Positions 9,438 to 18,666 of a DNA stretch of 64,000 bases are shown in pieces. The stretch is from Bacteroidales bacterium (GTDB lineage: Bacteria; Bacteroidota; Bacteroidia; Bacteroidales; UBA932), in NCBI GenBank assembly GCA_024398105.1, contig JAKSJP010000002.1:62001-126000 (forward strand). Direction: 5' to 3'. The notes under the pieces are model-generated. The model searched no databases, was not told the origin of the DNA, and worked only from the letters and a program-made list of their open reading frames with translations. The position numbers and the translations under genes are program-made. Every line of letters starts with the position of its first letter. The stretch's first letter is position 1.

Positions 9438-10589
9438 ATGGAATACAGACCTTTAAGGATCATCATCAGCGGCGGTGGCACGGGTGGACATATCTTCCCG
9501 GCGATCTCTATTGCGAACAAGCTCAAGGAACTCAACCCTGAGAGCGAGATTCTGTTCGTAGGTGCAGAAGGAAAGATGGAAATGGAAAAGGTTCCGGCAG
9601 CGGGATACAGGATTGAAGGACTTCCTATAGTCGGCCTGCAGAGGCAGCTTAACATGAAGAACATCATCAACGACATCCAGGTTCCGTTCAAGGTCTGCAG
9701 CAGCCTCAACAAGGCCCGCAAGCTCATCAAGTCATTCAAGCCGGACATCGCGATCGGCGTGGGCGGCTATGCGAGCGCACCGCTTCTGTGGACTGCGCAG
9801 CAGATGGGAGTCCCTACCCTCATCCAGGAGCAGAACGGCTTCGCAGGACTTGCGAACAAGGTCCTTGGAAAGAAGGCAGGCTCGATTTGCGTTGCCTACG
9901 AAGGCATGGAGAGATTCTTCCCTGCGGACAGGATAGTGATGACAGGAAACCCGATCAGGAAGGAGATAGTCCCGGCAAAGGCGGAAGCGATTCTCGAGGG
10001 TCTGGACTACTACAGTCTCAACCCTGACAAGAAGCACATATTCATCGTCGGCGGCAGCCTCGGAAGCGGCACCCTCAACAAGTCCATGAAGAAGTGGATC
10101 ACCGAAGGATGCATCGGAGGAGAGAACGTCGAGATCATCTGGCAGTGCGGACGATACTACAAGGCCGGCATAGACGCATTCATGGAGGATGCACGTGCAA
10201 AGGGCATAGGTGGAAAGAACCTTGAGAGCATCCACCACTTCGACTTCATCGCAAGGATGGACCTCGCCTACGCAGTCGCCGACATCGTCATCTCCCGTTC
10301 GGGAGCAAGCACCGTGTCCGAGCTCTGCGCCGCCCAGAAGGCTGCCATATTCGTACCTTCCCCTAACGTGGCGGAAGACCATCAGACACACAATGCCATG
10401 GCCCTCGTCAGGAAGGACGCAGCCCTGATGGTCAAGGACGCCGAGGCTGAGGAAAAGCTCATGGCAAGTGCACTCTATCTCCTGAAGGACAACAGGAAAG
10501 TGCTCACTATGCAGAAGAACATCGCTGCCCTGGCCCTTCCGGACGCAGCATTGACAATCGCCCAGGAGGCATATAAACTCGTGAAGTAA
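9438..10589 (+). CDS. murG: UDP-GlcNAc--lipid I N-acetylglucosaminyltransferase MurG
   Basis: MurG converts lipid I to lipid II at the inner face of the cytoplasmic membrane. It is a GT28 enzyme with two Rossmann domains. The glycine-rich lipid-I binding motif GGGTGGH is at residues 12-18. The QEQNGFAG motif occurs near residue 133, and the acceptor/UDP motif SRSGASTVSELCA near residue 284. At 383 residues the length is normal. It is 1 base upstream of murC. Confidence 0.96.
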   Translation: MEYRPLRIIISGGGTGGHIFPAISIANKLKELNPESEILFVGAEGKMEMEKVPAAGYRIEGLPIVGLQRQLNMKNIINDIQVPFKVCSSLNKARKLIKSFKPDIAIGVGGYASAPLLWTAQQMGVPTLIQEQNGFAGLANKVLGKKAGSICVAYEGMERFFPADRIVMTGNPIRKEIVPAKAEAILEGLDYYSLNPDKKHIFIVGGSLGSGTLNKSMKKWITEGCIGGENVEIIWQCGRYYKAGIDAFMEDARAKGIGGKNLESIHHFDFIARMDLAYAVADIVISRSGASTVSELCAAQKAAIFVPSPNVAEDHQTHNAMALVRKDAALMVKDAEAEEKLMASALYLLKDNRKVLTMQKNIAALALPDAALTIAQEAYKLVK

Positions 10590-10590
10590 G

Positions 10591-11946
10591 ATGTACAGGA
10601 ATATATATTTCATCGGAATCGGCGGCATCGGAATGAGTGCCATCGCAAGATATTACCGCTTCAAGGGACTCAACGTATCAGGCTATGACAAGACTCCTTC
10701 AGACCTCACCAGGGATCTCGAGAAGGAAGGCATAGGCGTGCACTACGAGGACGACATCGACTTCATCCCCAAGGACGTCGAGGATACTCTTGTCGTCTAC
10801 ACTCCGGCAATCCCGGCCGACCTCAAGGAACTCGTATATGTCCAGGAACATGGCTACCGTGTCATCAAGAGGTCACGTACCCTCGGCGAGATAGCCAAGG
10901 GCCAGAGATGCCTCGCAGTTGCAGGTACACACGGAAAGACTACCACCAGCACCCTTACCGCCCACATCCTCACAGACTGTGGCGAGGGATGTACCGCATT
11001 CCTCGGTGGAATCTCGAAGAACTACGGCACCAACATGCTTGTCAGCCATAACGAGACTGTAGTCGCAGAGGCGGACGAGTTCGACCGTTCGTTCCTCCAG
11101 CTTTTCCCTGAGGTCGCTGTCATCACGGCGATGGACGCCGACCATCTCGACATCTACGGGACCGTCGAGGCCTACCAGCAGGCATTCAGGGATTTCGCAG
11201 CCCAGGTCCATGGTACCATGATCATAAAGAAGGGCCTTCCGGTCACCGCTGCCGACACGAAGGCGAAGATATATACATATTCGTACGATGACGCCGGAGC
11301 GGATTTCCATGCAGAGAACGCAAGGCCGGACAATCTCGGATATTTCATCTATGACCTCGTGACCCCTATGGGCACCGTCAAGGACATCAAGGTGGGAATC
11401 CCGGGATGGGTCAACGCCGAGAACAGCATCGCGGCAGCTGCAATCTGCCTCGTCTACGGCATCGAGCCGGAGAAGGTCAAGGCAGCGATCGGCAACTACC
11501 AGGGTGTGAAGAGAAGACTCGACCTGCACCTGAACACCGAGAAGCTCTCATATATCGACGACTATGCACATCACCCTCAGGAACTTGCATCTGCAATCAG
11601 TTCGATGAGAGACATATTCCCGGGAAGGAAGCTCACTGCTGTATTCCAGCCTCACCTCTTCACCAGGACAAGGGATTTCGCTGACGGATTCGCCCAGTCG
11701 CTCAGCATGGTCGACAAGCTGATCCTGCTCGACATCTACCCTGCAAGGGAGGAGCCAATCCCAGGCGTGACCTCGGATATCATCTTCGACAAGGTGACAG
11801 CTCCGGAGAAAGTCCTCATCAGAAAGGAGGAACTCATGGACTACCTAGCCAAGGAGGAGCTCGACGTGCTCATCACCTTCGGTGCAGGAAATGTGGACCG
11901 CTACATCGGTCCTATAACAGAAATGCTCAAGAAAAGACTCGCATAA
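10591..11946 (+). CDS. murC: UDP-MurNAc:L-alanine ligase MurC
   Basis: First of the Mur ligases, joining L-alanine to UDP-MurNAc. The N-terminal nucleotide motif GIGGIGMSA is at residues 9-17 and the ATP-binding P-loop GTHGKTTT at 112-119. The central EADEFDRSFL motif and the C-terminal DDYAHHP motif are intact. The 451-residue length is normal. The stop codon directly abuts the ftsQ start codon. Confidence 0.96.
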   Translation: MYRNIYFIGIGGIGMSAIARYYRFKGLNVSGYDKTPSDLTRDLEKEGIGVHYEDDIDFIPKDVEDTLVVYTPAIPADLKELVYVQEHGYRVIKRSRTLGEIAKGQRCLAVAGTHGKTTTSTLTAHILTDCGEGCTAFLGGISKNYGTNMLVSHNETVVAEADEFDRSFLQLFPEVAVITAMDADHLDIYGTVEAYQQAFRDFAAQVHGTMIIKKGLPVTAADTKAKIYTYSYDDAGADFHAENARPDNLGYFIYDLVTPMGTVKDIKVGIPGWVNAENSIAAAAICLVYGIEPEKVKAAIGNYQGVKRRLDLHLNTEKLSYIDDYAHHPQELASAISSMRDIFPGRKLTAVFQPHLFTRTRDFADGFAQSLSMVDKLILLDIYPAREEPIPGVTSDIIFDKVTAPEKVLIRKEELMDYLAKEELDVLITFGAGNVDRYIGPITEMLKKRLA

Positions 11947-12732
11947 ATGAATAAGGCCGTACGCATATCCATTTCAGCCGCGGTCCTGGCCGCAGTGGTG
12001 ATGATCCTTGTCCTGCTCAGTTCGCAGAGCAGGCAGATCCGTCATGAGACCACCTGCACCGGACTCAAGGTAGAGATTCTGGACAGCGCAAGACTCGGAT
12101 TCGTCACCAAGGACGACGTCCGTGGACTGCTTGCGAAGGAGTACGGTGTGTTCATGGGACAGAGACTCGACAGCGTCGGGCTGGCCCGCATCGAGAAGAT
12201 TCTCGACGGCAGGAGCGCAGTGCTCAAGAGCCAGGCCTATACCACTCCTGACGGCATCCTGCACATCGAGGTGACCCAGAGAGAGCCTATCGTCATGTTC
12301 AACAACGGCGTAGTGAAGTACTATGCCGACGAGACAGGCTATATATTCCCTCTCGTGGAGGGCTACGAGACCAAGGTGCCTGTGATCTCAGGATCGATCC
12401 CTATGGAGATCCCGCTCGGATACAAGGGTGAGCCTAAGACAGCCCGCGAGGTACAGTGGCTCAGGGGCATAGTCTCGATGCTCAGGTATCTTGACTCGGA
12501 CAAGTCCTGGAACAGTGCGCTCAAGTCGATCACCGTCGACGGCAAGGGAGACCTGGTGCTGTATCCGGTCAAGGGAAAGGAAAGATTCGTCTTCGGTCGA
12601 CCTGAGGACTTCAAGGATAAGTTCCGCAGGCTCGAGGACTACTACAGGTACATCGTACCGACAAAGGATGAAGGATATTACACAATCGTGAACGTCAAGT
12701 TCGACGGTCAGATTGTCTGCAGAAGAAAATAA
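11947..12732 (+). CDS. ftsQ: Cell division protein FtsQ/DivIB-like
   Basis: Bitopic division protein of 261 residues: a short cytoplasmic N-terminus, one membrane helix at about residues 5-24, and a periplasmic region beginning with a POTRA-like fold (about 35-105). FtsQ links early and late divisome parts and binds FtsL/FtsB. Sequence conservation in this family is low, so synteny between murC and ftsA carries much of the assignment. The start codon touches the murC stop codon, which suggests coupled translation. Confidence 0.9.
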   Translation: MNKAVRISISAAVLAAVVMILVLLSSQSRQIRHETTCTGLKVEILDSARLGFVTKDDVRGLLAKEYGVFMGQRLDSVGLARIEKILDGRSAVLKSQAYTTPDGILHIEVTQREPIVMFNNGVVKYYADETGYIFPLVEGYETKVPVISGSIPMEIPLGYKGEPKTAREVQWLRGIVSMLRYLDSDKSWNSALKSITVDGKGDLVLYPVKGKERFVFGRPEDFKDKFRRLEDYYRYIVPTKDEGYYTIVNVKFDGQIVCRRK

Positions 12733-12743
12733 AGATATACGAT

Positions 12744-14267
12744 ATGGAAGAACGTTACATTGCTGCCGTGGACCTCGGCTCTGCCAAGGTCGCACTGACA
12801 GTCGCGAAGGTTAGCGGAAATGACATTCAGATCCAGTACTACAAGGAGACGCCTTCAGAGGGTATCCGCCGCAACGCCGTGTTCAATCCGAGCAAGGCGG
12901 CAGAACCTATCAAGAGCATAATCGAAGATGCCGAGAAGGAGCTGAACATCCAGATCCTCCAGGTAGTGGTGGGTCTCCCTCGCTGTGAGGTAAGGAGCGA
13001 GAACAACAGCGCCAAGGTCGAGAGGCCATACCCGGATGAGTGCATCACCGAAGAAGAAGTAGAGGAGCTCAAGAGCCTCGCCCTGGACTACCCTAACATC
13101 GACTTCGGCAAGGAGGAGCTCTACGGTGCTGTCGCACAGTCCTTCGACTGCGATGACGACTTCCAGATCATCGAGAACGACGTTGTCGGCATGATCAGCC
13201 AGGAGCTGACCGGCAATTTCAAGCTTTTCATCGGAAAGAAGAGCTCAGTTGCCAGCATCGACACCGTGTTCAACAAGCTGAAGATCGCGATCGCTAAGAA
13301 GTGCTTCACTCCTGACGCTGTCGCAAAGGCAGTCCTCACCGAAGACGAGAAGGAATCCGGAGTCGCACTCATCGACCTCGGAGCAGGAGCGACATCAGTA
13401 TCTGTCTACAAGGGCAAGATACTCAGGCACTATGCATGCATTCCTTTCGGAGGCAAGACCGTCACCGGAGACATCAAGAACGAGTGCATGATCTCAGAGG
13501 AACTCGCCGAGAACATCAAGAAGGCCTATGGTGCATGTATGCCTGACAAGCTCATCACCCTTTCTGAGAAGATCATCCAGATCGAGGGCGAAGAGGGCAT
13601 GACAGGACCTAAGCAGATTCCTGTGAAGTACATGTCAGAACTCATCAGCGCGAGAGTCCAGGAACTTATCGACGCGATGCTCTGGGAGATCCAGCAGAGC
13701 GGACTCGCAGACGCGCTCCGCAGCGGCATCGTCATCACCGGCGGCGGCGCGAACCTCGGCAACATAGCTCCTTTCATCAAGGAGATCTCAGGATATGATG
13801 TCAGGATCGGTTTCCCAAGGCCTCTCTTCTCTGCTACAGGATGTCCTAATGTGAAGGATCCATCTGCGACCACAGCTCTCGGAATGATCCTTACGGCAAA
13901 GGGCGACCCAGGCATCGACTGCGTATGTCCGGCTGAGGACGACGATGAGATGATCGAAGTAGAGACAGGCAACGGATACACTCCTATCGAGGAACTTATG
14001 GAAGAGGCGGAGAGCGAAAGCGCACCTGTCATCCCGGAGGACGCTGAGGAAGGAGAGAGCATCGAGATCTTTGGAGAAGAGGAAGTACCTGTGGTAGAAC
14101 AGCCACAGCCGAAGAAGGAGTCAAGATTCAGGCTCGGGAGGAACAAGCCGCCGAAGGAGAAGAAGGTGAAGGAGAAGAAGGGACCTGGCTTCCTTTCAGT
14201 GAAGTGGAAGCAGGTGAAGCAGCAGCTTGAGGGCATGTACGAAAACGCAGGACAAGAAGAAATCTAG
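12744..14267 (+). CDS. ftsA: Cell division protein FtsA
   Basis: Actin-like ATPase that tethers FtsZ to the membrane. The phosphate-1 motif AVDLGSAK is at residues 8-15, and later ATPase motifs (LIDLGAGATSVS near 209-220, ITGGGANL near 332-339) are intact. The actin-like core ends near residue 390. It is followed by an acidic low-complexity linker, a very Lys/Pro-rich stretch (about 455-480), and a final amphipathic segment around SVKWKQVKQQLEGMY. That segment fits the membrane-targeting helix. The long acidic/basic tail makes it 507 residues, longer than the enterobacterial protein. Confidence 0.95.
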   Translation: MEERYIAAVDLGSAKVALTVAKVSGNDIQIQYYKETPSEGIRRNAVFNPSKAAEPIKSIIEDAEKELNIQILQVVVGLPRCEVRSENNSAKVERPYPDECITEEEVEELKSLALDYPNIDFGKEELYGAVAQSFDCDDDFQIIENDVVGMISQELTGNFKLFIGKKSSVASIDTVFNKLKIAIAKKCFTPDAVAKAVLTEDEKESGVALIDLGAGATSVSVYKGKILRHYACIPFGGKTVTGDIKNECMISEELAENIKKAYGACMPDKLITLSEKIIQIEGEEGMTGPKQIPVKYMSELISARVQELIDAMLWEIQQSGLADALRSGIVITGGGANLGNIAPFIKEISGYDVRIGFPRPLFSATGCPNVKDPSATTALGMILTAKGDPGIDCVCPAEDDDEMIEVETGNGYTPIEELMEEAESESAPVIPEDAEEGESIEIFGEEEVPVVEQPQPKKESRFRLGRNKPPKEKKVKEKKGPGFLSVKWKQVKQQLEGMYENAGQEEI

Positions 14268-14273
14268 GAAATC

Positions 14274-15545
14274 ATGAACGGACTTGATTATAATTCACCA
14301 GAATTCAGACCGATGGACTGGTGCGAAGAAAACTCCATCATCAAGGTCATCGGAGTAGGCGGTGGCGGCTGCAACGCAGTCAACTACATGTACAACCAGA
14401 AGATTGAAGGTTGCCATTTCATCGTCTGCAACACCGACTCACAGGCGCTTCAGAAAAGTGACGTGCCTACCAAGATACAGCTCGGAGAGGGTCTCGGCGC
14501 AGGAACCAATCCTTCAAAGGGACGCAATGCCGCGCTGGAGTCACAGGACCTCATCGCCAAGACCGTGCTTGACAACGGCACACAGATGCTGTTCATCACA
14601 GCCGGCATGGGCGGCGGCACCGGTACCGGTGCATCCCCTGTCATCGCCAAGATGGCAAAGGACAGAGGCATCCTCACCGTCGGTGTCGTGACCATTCCTT
14701 TCAGGAACGAAGGAGACGACTTCCTTTCAAAGGCAGTGGACGGTATCCATGAGCTCGAGAAGAACGTGGACAGCCTTCTTATCATCAACAACGAGAAGCT
14801 CTACGAGTTCTTCGGCAACCAGCTTGTCCAGAACGCTTTCCCACGCGCTGACGAAGTCCTCGCCACAGCTGTGCGAGGCATCATCGAGATCATCACCAAG
14901 AGCGGCTATGTCAACGTCGACTTCGAGGATGTCAAGACCATGATGAAGAACAGCGGCATGGCTCTCATGGGATGTGGCAGCGGAAGCGGTCCCGACAGGC
15001 TCCGTGATGCAGTCAAGGGTGCCCTCGAGTCACCTCTTCTCAACGACTTCGACCTCAAGAGCTGCAAGAACCTCCTGATCAACATCACCGCTCCTATGAA
15101 CGAGCAGGGCCTCAGGATGGACGAGCTCGGAAAGATCAGCGACATGATCACAGAGTACACCGGAAGTGTCAACAAGTTCAAGAGAGGTATCATCTACGAT
15201 GAGAATCCGGACGTGGGCGACACCATCCATATCACCGCGATCGCCACTGGATTCAAGATGAACCTCATCGGTATCGCAGGTTCGGACCTCGGCAAGCTCA
15301 TCCTCATCAACAAGGACTTCAAGTATGAAGAGACTCTTCCTACCGAGAACGGAGAAGTAGTCCTTCCGGAGGAGAACATCCATATCAACAAGATAGGATT
15401 CAACAGTTCCGAGAACAACCGCAAGTTCCACTTCACAGCCGAGACCAAGCCTTGTCTCATACTCGAGCCAGGCCAGAACAAGGCTGAATTCGAGGAAACT
15501 GCAGCAATTAAGAGAACTGTGCGCAGACCGAAGACTGAAGAGTAA
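14274..15545 (+). CDS. ftsZ: Cell division GTPase FtsZ
   Basis: Tubulin-like GTPase that forms the Z ring. The GTP-binding signature GGGTGTG is at residues 113-119. The T7-loop sequence NADV is not present in its exact form, but the region NVDFEDVKTMM (about 211-221) is in place with its catalytic Asp. The C-terminal linker is short. The tail is basic (AIKRTVRRPK) and acts as the likely peptide that binds FtsA. It is the last gene of the dcw cluster; a hairpin with a T-run follows at 15575-15606. Confidence 0.95.
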   Translation: MNGLDYNSPEFRPMDWCEENSIIKVIGVGGGGCNAVNYMYNQKIEGCHFIVCNTDSQALQKSDVPTKIQLGEGLGAGTNPSKGRNAALESQDLIAKTVLDNGTQMLFITAGMGGGTGTGASPVIAKMAKDRGILTVGVVTIPFRNEGDDFLSKAVDGIHELEKNVDSLLIINNEKLYEFFGNQLVQNAFPRADEVLATAVRGIIEIITKSGYVNVDFEDVKTMMKNSGMALMGCGSGSGPDRLRDAVKGALESPLLNDFDLKSCKNLLINITAPMNEQGLRMDELGKISDMITEYTGSVNKFKRGIIYDENPDVGDTIHITAIATGFKMNLIGIAGSDLGKLILINKDFKYEETLPTENGEVVLPEENIHINKIGFNSSENNRKFHFTAETKPCLILEPGQNKAEFEETAAIKRTVRRPKTEE

Positions 15546-15566
15546 GTTTTTAAGGAAATATTTCAC

Positions 15567-15574
15567 TATCTTTG
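15567..15574 (+). promoter_or_regulatory. -7 promoter box for gltX
   Basis: TATCTTTG matches the TAnnTTTG consensus. The expected transcription start, a few bases downstream, falls inside the 5' arm of the hairpin at 15576-15599. A transcript from this promoter could therefore not form the whole stem, while read-through RNA from ftsZ could. Confidence 0.6.
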
Positions 15575-15575
15575 T

Positions 15576-15606
15576 GGTTCAGGAATTTATTCCTGGACCA
15601 TTTTTT
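15576..15606 (+). terminator. Intrinsic terminator-like hairpin abutting the gltX start codon
   Basis: The arms GGTTCAGGAAT and ATTCCTGGACC pair over 11 bp (one G-U pair) around a 2-base TT centre, effectively a 4-base loop. Six T residues (15601-15606) follow, and the gltX ATG comes directly after them. This has the form of a Rho-independent terminator for the ftsZ transcript. Confidence 0.6.
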
Positions 15607-17328
15607 ATGACAAGAAAGACACGAGTTAGATTTGCGCCCTCTCCTACCGGTCCGCTCCATATGGGCGGCGTCAGGACCGCGCTTTACAATTACCTCTTCG
15701 CCAAGCAGAACGGAGGTGATTTCATCATCAGGATTGAAGACACAGACTCCCACAGATTCGTTCCGGGAGCAGAAGAATATATCATCGAGTCGCTCAGATG
15801 GTGCGGCATCATCCCTGACGAAGGTGTAGATGCTGAAGGAAAGGTTGTCGAGACTCCATCGGAGAGACATCCACATGCACCATACAGGCAGTCTCAGAGA
15901 AAGCCTATCTACCGCAAGTATGCCGAGCAGCTCATCGCCAACGGCTATGCGTACTACGCTTTCGACTCAGCTGCCGACCTCGACGCAAAGAGAGCGGAGG
16001 CAGAAGCCGCAGGACAGACCTTCATCTACAACCAGAAGACAAGGAACGAGCTCTGCAACTCCCTCACCCTTTCCGCAGAGGAGACCGCAAAGCGTCTCGA
16101 GGAGACGACAGACTGGACCATCAGGTTCAAGATGCCTGAGAACACCGTCGTCAAGATGGACGACCTCATCAGAGGCCACATCGAGGTCAATACCGACACT
16201 CTCGACGACAAGGTGCTCTGGAAGAGAGCCGACGAGCTCCCTACCTACCACCTCGCAAATATCGTGGACGACCACCTCATGGAGATCTCAGAGGTGATCC
16301 GCGGCGAGGAATGGCTTCCTTCACTCCCTCTCCACTACATGCTCTACAAGGCATTCGGATGGGAGGAGACCCAGCCACGCTTCGCACACCTCTCACTCCT
16401 CCTCAAGCCTGTCGGAAACGGCAAGCTCAGCAAGAGGGACGGTGACAAGCTCGGATTCCCTGTATTCCCTCTCAAGTGGACCAACGCAGAGGGCGAGACT
16501 TCCCATGGCTACCGCGAGGACGGATACTTCCCTGAGGCATTCGTGAACCTTCTCGCGATGCTCGGCTGGAACCCTGGCAACGACCAGGAGATGTTCGACA
16601 TGGAGGGACTCATCAAGGCATTCTCGATGGACAAGGTACAGAAGGCCGGCGCGAAGTTCAACCCTGACAAGGCAAAGTGGTACAACAAGGAGTACCTCCG
16701 TCTCAAGAGCGACGAGGAGCTCACAGAGCTCTTCATCCCTGTCCTTGAGAGCCACGGCATCAAGGTGACAGGCTGCTACGGATGTCCTGCATCAGTCGAC
16801 TTCGCCAAGCACGAGTGCTCCAAGAACTACGTGAAGAACGTCGTCACTCTCGTCAAGGAGAGAGCTACATTCGTCTCAGACTTCTGGACGATCGCATCAT
16901 ATCTCTTCATCTCCCCTTCTGACTTCGAGGCGTTCGGAGTCAAGGCAGGAGCCGCAGTCGAGCAGAAGCCTGTCGACCCACGCCGTGCTGCAGACCCTCG
17001 CGCCAAGGTGTTCGACGACGACGCGACAGCTCCATTCCTCGCAAAGGACGTGGACAAGTTCTGGAAGGCGGAGACTGTCGGTCCTGTAGCACAGACGGTG
17101 AAGCATATTGCGGACGAGTGGGCAGGTACCATGGACAAGGAGTCGATCGAGAAGGAGCTCGAGGACTATATCAAGGCGAATGAGTGGCCTATGGGCAAGG
17201 TGATGAACTGCCTCAGGCTCGCCCTCGCAGGCGCCTCAAGCGGCCTGGGCATCGCCGACATCGTATCTCTCATCGGAAAGGATGAGTTCAAGGCAAGAAT
17301 CGAATATATCACTAACAGATTATCATAA
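15607..17328 (+). CDS. gltX: Glutamyl-tRNA synthetase
   Basis: Class I synthetase charging tRNA-Glu. The HIGH-type motif is HMGG at residues 18-21 after APSPTGPL, and the KMSKR-type motif is KLSKR at 273-277. The segment GFPVFPLKW after KLSKR is typical of Bacteroidota enzymes. At 573 residues it is longer than the roughly 505 usual in this phylum. Extra material lies in the anticodon-binding half, including a Pro/Arg/Asp-rich stretch near residues 445-475. The ATG at 15607 is preferred over a GTG at 15574 because the first conserved strand starts there and the upstream bases form the terminator hairpin. Confidence 0.95.
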   Translation: MTRKTRVRFAPSPTGPLHMGGVRTALYNYLFAKQNGGDFIIRIEDTDSHRFVPGAEEYIIESLRWCGIIPDEGVDAEGKVVETPSERHPHAPYRQSQRKPIYRKYAEQLIANGYAYYAFDSAADLDAKRAEAEAAGQTFIYNQKTRNELCNSLTLSAEETAKRLEETTDWTIRFKMPENTVVKMDDLIRGHIEVNTDTLDDKVLWKRADELPTYHLANIVDDHLMEISEVIRGEEWLPSLPLHYMLYKAFGWEETQPRFAHLSLLLKPVGNGKLSKRDGDKLGFPVFPLKWTNAEGETSHGYREDGYFPEAFVNLLAMLGWNPGNDQEMFDMEGLIKAFSMDKVQKAGAKFNPDKAKWYNKEYLRLKSDEELTELFIPVLESHGIKVTGCYGCPASVDFAKHECSKNYVKNVVTLVKERATFVSDFWTIASYLFISPSDFEAFGVKAGAAVEQKPVDPRRAADPRAKVFDDDATAPFLAKDVDKFWKAETVGPVAQTVKHIADEWAGTMDKESIEKELEDYIKANEWPMGKVMNCLRLALAGASSGLGIADIVSLIGKDEFKARIEYITNRLS

Positions 17329-17335
17329 TAACACA

Positions 17336-17767
17336 ATGAAGATTGGAATTTGCAGCGACCACGCCGGTTTCGCTTACAAGACAAAGCTTATCGCTTACCT
17401 TACAAAGAAGGGTTACGAGGTAGTTGACTTCGGTACAGACTCTGAGGTCAGCATGGACTATTCAGATGTAGCTCATCCACTTGCTGCTGCCGTAGAGGAG
17501 AAGAAGGTCGACCTCGGAATCGCTTTCTGTGGTACCGGAAACGGAATGGCTATGACCCTCAACAAGCACAAGGGTATCAGGGCAGGTCTCGCATGGGCAG
17601 CTGAGATCGGCCGCCTCGTGAAGGCACACAACAACGCCAACGTTCTCGTAATGCCTGCAAGATTCATCTCTTTCCGTGCAGCTGTGAACATCACCAATAC
17701 CTGGCTCGAGACTGAGTTCGAGGGTGGACGTCACCAGCGCCGCATCGAGAAGATGATCACCTGGTAA
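17336..17767 (+). CDS. rpiB: Ribose-5-phosphate isomerase B
   Basis: RpiB interconverts ribose 5-phosphate and ribulose 5-phosphate in the pentose phosphate pathway. The N-terminal strand and motif CSDHAGF (residues 5-11), the catalytic Cys segment FCGTGNGM, and the GIRAGLAW motif are present. Length is 143 residues, normal for the family. The ATG at 17336 is chosen at the family N-terminus MKIGICSDHAG. The stop codon overlaps the truB start in TAATG, so the two are probably translationally coupled. Confidence 0.95.
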   Translation: MKIGICSDHAGFAYKTKLIAYLTKKGYEVVDFGTDSEVSMDYSDVAHPLAAAVEEKKVDLGIAFCGTGNGMAMTLNKHKGIRAGLAWAAEIGRLVKAHNNANVLVMPARFISFRAAVNITNTWLETEFEGGRHQRRIEKMITW

Positions 17768-18660
17768 TGGGCGTACTGATCGCTTCAAGAAACCTTACAT
17801 GCCTTTCGGACAGTATCGACAACTATCCGGAAGGCATAATCATACCCGTCGACAAGCCATACAGATGGACCTCCGCGGACGTGATCCGCAAGATAAAGTG
17901 GGCCGCCTGCAGGCATTTCGACAAGAAGAACCTCAAGGTCGGCCATGCCGGAACCCTTGACCCGCTTGCGACAGGAGTGCTCCTGGTCTGCATCGGAAAG
18001 GCAACAAAGCTGGCAGAGGGGCTCCAGAAGCACGACAAGGAATACATTGCCGGTGTCTCCTTCGGAGCTACGACCGCTTCCTACGATCTCGAGAAGGAGA
18101 TCGACAGGATGTATCCGACCGACGGCGTGTCCGAGGAGAGCCTCAGGGATGTCATACCGTCGTTCATCGGAGAGCAGGAGCAGATCGCTCCCCTTTTCTC
18201 AGCCAAATCAGTAGATGGCGTCAGGGCATACGAGATAGCCCGCCGCAAGTACATGGAAGCCCAGCAGGGAGGAGATGACTTCGACCATACCGAAGCCGAG
18301 TCGCTGAGCAGGCAGATGATCAACATCCACGAGATGGAGCTGCTCGGATTCTGGCCCGAAGGCAAGGAGACCGAGAAGGAGGACGTCTCCCAGCTCGACG
18401 GCAGGAGCCTGCGCTTCAACGTGACGGACAACAGCTCGCTTCACCTGCCACACGCCGAGATCAGGGTAGCATGTTCCAAGGGAACATATATCAGGGCGCT
18501 CGCAAGAGACCTCGGAGAGGCCCTCGGAAGCGGTGCGCATCTTGACTCGCTCCGCAGGACAAAGACCGGAGGTTTCTGCGTCGAGGATGCACTCAGCCCT
18601 GAGCAGGCATTCCGCCTGCTTGTCCCTGACCAGGGGAATCCTATCGGAAAAAGCGAATAG
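17767..18660 (+). CDS. truB: tRNA pseudouridine(55) synthase TruB
   Basis: TruB makes pseudouridine 55 in the T-loop of tRNAs. The catalytic aspartate lies in GHAGTLDPLATG at Asp65. The later GTYIRALARDLG motif (about 239-250) is intact. Between them is a hydrophilic insertion (about residues 158-210, rich in Glu, Gln, Asp) not needed in the shortest family members. The start codon overlaps the rpiB stop codon by one base. Confidence 0.94.
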   Translation: MGVLIASRNLTCLSDSIDNYPEGIIIPVDKPYRWTSADVIRKIKWAACRHFDKKNLKVGHAGTLDPLATGVLLVCIGKATKLAEGLQKHDKEYIAGVSFGATTASYDLEKEIDRMYPTDGVSEESLRDVIPSFIGEQEQIAPLFSAKSVDGVRAYEIARRKYMEAQQGGDDFDHTEAESLSRQMINIHEMELLGFWPEGKETEKEDVSQLDGRSLRFNVTDNSSLHLPHAEIRVACSKGTYIRALARDLGEALGSGAHLDSLRRTKTGGFCVEDALSPEQAFRLLVPDQGNPIGKSE

Positions 18661-18666
18661 ACAACT

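Noticed and set aside
1..15545. Absence of murF and ddl from the dcw cluster
   Set aside because: This gene set is normal for Bacteroidota, where both genes are elsewhere.
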